Assembly: GCA_903822595.1 (NCBI GenBank) | Contig: CAIJPS010000019.1 | Span: 1 to 59,280 of the forward strand | Reading direction: 5' to 3' | DNA from: an uncultured Chlorobiaceae bacterium | GTDB taxonomy: Bacteria > Bacteroidota > Chlorobiia > Chlorobiales > Chlorobiaceae | DNA length: 59,280 nucleotides | Shown: positions 56,427 to 59,280 of the stretch, one piece after another | How positions within the stretch are numbered: position 1 is the first letter of the stretch | Layout of the letters: every line of letters begins with the position of its first letter | Made by a program: the position numbers and the translations under genes | The notes under the pieces: generated by a model | Told to the model about the DNA's origin: nothing | What the model saw: the letters and a program-made list of their open reading frames with translations, nothing else | Databases searched by the model: none

Positions 56427-57887
56427 ATGAGCAACGATATTTCACAACTCTCCCCCAGGGTGGTATGGAATAATTTTTACCTGCTTACCCAAATTCCCCG
56501 AGTCTCCGGAAAAGAGGAAAAAATCAGGGATTTTATCTCTGATTTTGGTAAGAACCTTGGATTGGAGACTCTTGTTGACGAATCAGGCAACGTCCTTATT
56601 CGCAAACCTGCTCTACCGGGCATGGAAAATCGGAAAGGGGTGATTTTGCAGGGGCATCTTGATATGGTGCCGCAAAAGAACCTTGGCAAGCTCCACGATT
56701 TTGCAACAGAGCCGATCGAAACCATTCTGGATGGTGACTGGGTGCGTGCCAATGGGACAACCCTTGGTGCCGATAACGGTATGGGCGTTGCCGCTATTCT
56801 CGCGGTGCTTGAATCCAGTGAGTTGCTGCATGGCCCTCTTGAAGCGCTTTTCACCAGTAATGAGGAGAACGGCATGACGGGTGCCTTTGGACTCAAACCC
56901 GCTCTGCTCAAGGGAGATATCCTCTTGAACCTGGATTCTGAAGATGAGGGTGAACTCTTTATCGGATGTGCCGGTGCCAGTAACGGGAAGATGAGCTTCA
57001 GGTACCGCGAAGAGCCGCTGGCGGGTGACTGGAGGGGTTTTATGATCAGGGTAACCGGCCTGAAGGGTGGTCACAGTGGTCTGGATATTCACCTGGGACG
57101 TGGCAATGCCAACAAGATCATGAACCGTATCCTCTATCATGGTCATTTGCATCACGGATTGCGTCTTGCTTCCATTGACGGGGGAAGCCTCCGTAACGCC
57201 ATTCCGCGCGAATCGTTTGCCCATGTTGCTCTTCCGGGTTCGATGGCACAGGCGTTCCTTGGCAGCCTCCCCCTTATCATCGGCACCATAAAAGAGGAGC
57301 TGTTATCGGTTGAGCCAACCCTGAATATTGAGGCAGCGCCCGATTGTACTCCCGGATCGGTTATTGAAGAGGGCGTTTTTGTTCGGTTCCTGAATGCGCT
57401 CTATGCCTGTCCGAATGGGGTGATGCGCATGAGCAGCGACATGGCTGACCTGGTTGAAACATCCAATAACCTTGCTATTGTAAAATCCCTCCATGGCGTT
57501 ATTACCGTTGAGACCTTGCTTAGAAGTCTGGTTGATTCTGCGAAAGTTGATCTTGAAATCATGATCAAAAGCATCTTTGATCTTGCCGGAGCAGACTCGC
57601 TCTTTGATGGGCGCTATCCCGGCTGGAAGCCCGATTACGCGTCGTCGATCCTGCAAGTCATGCAGGAGATTTATCACACAAAATTCAGCGAAATCCCCAA
57701 AACAAGGGCGGTTCATGCCGGTCTCGAATGCGGGATTATGGGCCGCACCTACCCTGATTGGGAGATGATCTCTTTTGGTCCGACCATTCGGTTTCCTCAC
57801 TCTCCTGATGAAAAGGTATACATTCCCTCCGTCCAAAAATTCTGGGAGTTGCTTGTCGAGACACTCAGGACTATACCGTTTTTATAA
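56427..57887 (+). CDS. pepD: Aminoacyl-histidine dipeptidase (PepD, M20C)
   Basis: Cytoplasmic zinc peptidase that hydrolyses dipeptides such as carnosine-like X-His. The 486 residues contain GHLDMVPQK (metal His and Asp), GADNGMGVAA (bridging Asp), TSNEENGMTGAFGL (general base Glu), LDSEDEGE and, near the end, GLECGIMG and IRFPHSPDE (last metal His). These are the M20 dinuclear zinc ligands in order. A single gene; the preceding gap (56242-56426) contains an 8-bp inverted repeat GCGCGTGG/CCACGCGC of uncertain meaning. Confidence 0.92.
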   Translation: MSNDISQLSPRVVWNNFYLLTQIPRVSGKEEKIRDFISDFGKNLGLETLVDESGNVLIRKPALPGMENRKGVILQGHLDMVPQKNLGKLHDFATEPIETILDGDWVRANGTTLGADNGMGVAAILAVLESSELLHGPLEALFTSNEENGMTGAFGLKPALLKGDILLNLDSEDEGELFIGCAGASNGKMSFRYREEPLAGDWRGFMIRVTGLKGGHSGLDIHLGRGNANKIMNRILYHGHLHHGLRLASIDGGSLRNAIPRESFAHVALPGSMAQAFLGSLPLIIGTIKEELLSVEPTLNIEAAPDCTPGSVIEEGVFVRFLNALYACPNGVMRMSSDMADLVETSNNLAIVKSLHGVITVETLLRSLVDSAKVDLEIMIKSIFDLAGADSLFDGRYPGWKPDYASSILQVMQEIYHTKFSEIPKTRAVHAGLECGIMGRTYPDWEMISFGPTIRFPHSPDEKVYIPSVQKFWELLVETLRTIPFL

Positions 57888-58076
57888 TCGGTGAAGTTCG
57901 TTTTAATACTTCAAGCTGCGATTAATTTTTTCCCCATCAGTGCGGCCCAACAAAAAACAAATCCGGTGACGTTTCGGGTTTTATTAAATTTCGTATTATA
58001 AAGACTTCCTCGGTTACAACGGGTAATGTAGGGATGAATACACATCACAATTCCAATAACCACAGCGACAATCATT

Positions 58077-58706
58077 ATGAAATTCCCTGCAAAAGAACCA
58101 TTTAATTGGATATGGATTACGGTACTGTTTGCAGGTCTGTGTATGGTGACGGTTACAGCACAATCCTTTGCCGTAACCATCGGTGACAAGTATAACGGAG
58201 GTATCGTTTTTTATGTCGATGATACCGGTCAGCATGGTCTGATAGCCGCCACAACAGATGCAAGTGACAGCTATTGTGATGCCTGGAATGGAAATACCTA
58301 TGCGGGAGAGTATACCTGGAGTACCGGCCAGTGGAAAGTTGTGAAGAAAAGGGATTATGCGTTCAAAAAAATAGATGATACAAGTACTGCGATTGGTCAG
58401 GGAGCAGAAAATACAAGAAAGATATTGGCAAAATATCCAGCAGCAATCTATCCCAATAGCGCAGCCGCAGTTGCAGCGGCATATCGCGGTGGCGGGTATA
58501 GCGACTGGTTTTTGCCGAGCAAGGATGAACTGAACCTGCTCTATCTTCAAAAGGGTGTTGTCGGCGGTTTTGTCGATCACAATTACTACTGGAGTTCATC
58601 GATGAATAGCTGGAATTACGCCTGGGCACAGTATTTCAGCACGGGTCTTCAGTATTTCAACAATATGTCGTACTACAATCGGGTTCGGGCTGTACGGGCT
58701 TTTTAA
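58077..58706 (+). CDS. Exported DUF1566 (Lcl C-terminal-like) protein, complete
   Basis: A 209-residue protein with a signal peptide (VLFAGLCMVTVTAQSFA) and a full DUF1566 domain: YNGGIVFYVDDTGQHGLIAA, DWFLPSKDELNLLY, NYYWSSS, a WAQYFSTG loop and the end NRVRAVRAF. It is the intact relative of the shorter proteins in the TPR operon 33 kb upstream, but stands alone here between pepD and a transposase fragment. Function unknown; the family includes surface adhesins. Confidence 0.78.
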   Translation: MKFPAKEPFNWIWITVLFAGLCMVTVTAQSFAVTIGDKYNGGIVFYVDDTGQHGLIAATTDASDSYCDAWNGNTYAGEYTWSTGQWKVVKKRDYAFKKIDDTSTAIGQGAENTRKILAKYPAAIYPNSAAAVAAAYRGGGYSDWFLPSKDELNLLYLQKGVVGGFVDHNYYWSSSMNSWNYAWAQYFSTGLQYFNNMSYYNRVRAVRAF

Positions 58707-59012
58707 TTATGTGCAAAAGGGGAGTGGCCATCGAGTCGGTCAACGCGAGTGATAGCCTGAATAATTCATGATAGCCACAAAAATCGAAATTTGAAGTAAA
58801 AAACGGAACTTCTCATTGCTGTGGTCAGATAAATAATGTCGTCATCTCAAATGAACTCACTTGCAGGAGTTTATAACCAACTAAAAACAGCACTTAATAG
58901 TCTGAAAAAGCAGGCGATATTACACAGAGCCTGTACCCGTCCCGTGTGGCAAGTGAGTCTTGCTGCATGGGTGTAAAATATATGAGTCTTCATCCTGTTG
59001 CCAGTTGTCGCC
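58707..59012. other. Non-coding stretch before transposase end
   Basis: About 300 bases with no supported gene. The insertion-sequence end with its terminal repeat should lie here, but I cannot place it without the other end. Confidence 0.4.
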
Positions 59013-59280
59013 TTACGACATAGCTGGGGGTGGCCAAGGCTGACGACGCAAATGTTCAAATATCGCCAGACATTTTGAGAGGATCCACTGGTGCGGGTAT
59101 GCCGTGGGCAAATGCACACTGATTTTTGTTTTTCGCTCAATGATTCTTGCTCCTATTTTCAAGAGTTTCAAGCCAATAGTGTCAAAGGTCGCCGTAGCCA
59201 TGCTGGTTCCCTTGAGCATGTTGGATCGGAAACTGTGCAGCAAAACATAAGCTGCTGAATGCAAAAACAGCCGGAACTGG
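59013..59280 (-). mobile_element. C-terminal part of IS1380-type transposase (cut by window edge)
   Basis: The last 88 codons of a minus-strand frame that enters from beyond the right edge. QFRLFLHSAAYVLLHSFR, ATATFDTIGLKLLKIGARI and VHLPTAYPHQ match the C-terminal end of IS1380-family DDE transposases. Whether the element is complete outside the window cannot be told. The stop codon and tail look normal. Confidence 0.75.

Noticed and set aside
58871-59140. 89-codon minus-strand frame overlapping the transposase end
   Set aside because: Wrong frame relative to the recognisable transposase and no family similarity.

Overview
The window looks like a chromosomal segment of a green sulfur bacterium (Chlorobiaceae, Chlorobium/Pelodictyon group). 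This is inferred from gene content, not from a search. The pointers are: an LptD-type outer-membrane LPS assembly protein; a B-type aconitase, as expected for the reductive TCA cycle; a BshA-type bacillithiol glycosyltransferase (green sulfur bacteria are known to make N-methyl-bacillithiol); a pyruvoyl-dependent arginine decarboxylase; a Bacteroidota/Chlorobiota-type UvrA paralogue; a CIRCE-controlled groESL operon; and moderate GC. Most genes are intact housekeeping genes. No phage, CRISPR array or rRNA operon is visible.

Layout. 1-7.2 kb: terminator of an upstream unit, lptD, a convergent alpha/beta hydrolase, an Rrf2 regulator with an IscR-like cysteine set, and uvrA. 7.2-9.7 kb: CIRCE-groES-groEL ending in a UUCG terminator. 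9.7-11.3 kb: a small accessory island with decayed toxin-antitoxin genes (Phd relic, stop-interrupted antitoxin, truncated ParE-like toxin), an intact PIN/DUF2281-like pair and two copies of a 56-bp relic. 11.4-19.2 kb: queC, CPBP protease, trpA, GT2, SRPBCC protein, SDR, thioesterase, PsiE-like protein, and a cation diffusion facilitator with three C-terminal dimerisation domains.

19.6-25.7 kb: the most unusual block. It is a tightly packed operon of two giant secreted TPR proteins, each with 17 kinesin-light-chain-type 42-residue repeats, alternating with three small exported DUF1566/Lcl-like proteins, two of which are half domains. A complete DUF1566 protein lies at 58.1 kb beside a transposase fragment. 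26.0-36.8 kb: bshA, mreB, hisD-queA, acnB, a tiny Ala/Pro-repeat lipoprotein, four minus-strand tRNAs (Gln, Arg, Glu, Ile2) around an AEC transporter, and murA.

37.0-50.6 kb: EnvC-like murein hydrolase activator, nadE, nadB, DedA protein, arginine decarboxylase, then a minus-strand operon mreC-mreD-mrdA-FAD oxidase-smpB-tyrS, a divergent second GroES-like protein, and nadA. Three NAD-synthesis genes (nadE, nadB, nadA) and the rod-shape genes (mreB, mreCD, mrdA) are therefore close but not co-transcribed. 50.7-55.4 kb: a zinc-dependent phospholipase/nuclease-like exported protein, a pentapeptide-repeat membrane protein and a translationally coupled hybrid histidine kinase. 55.6-59.3 kb: an outer-membrane-barrel-like protein, pepD, the DUF1566 protein and the C-terminal end of an IS1380-type transposase cut by the window edge.
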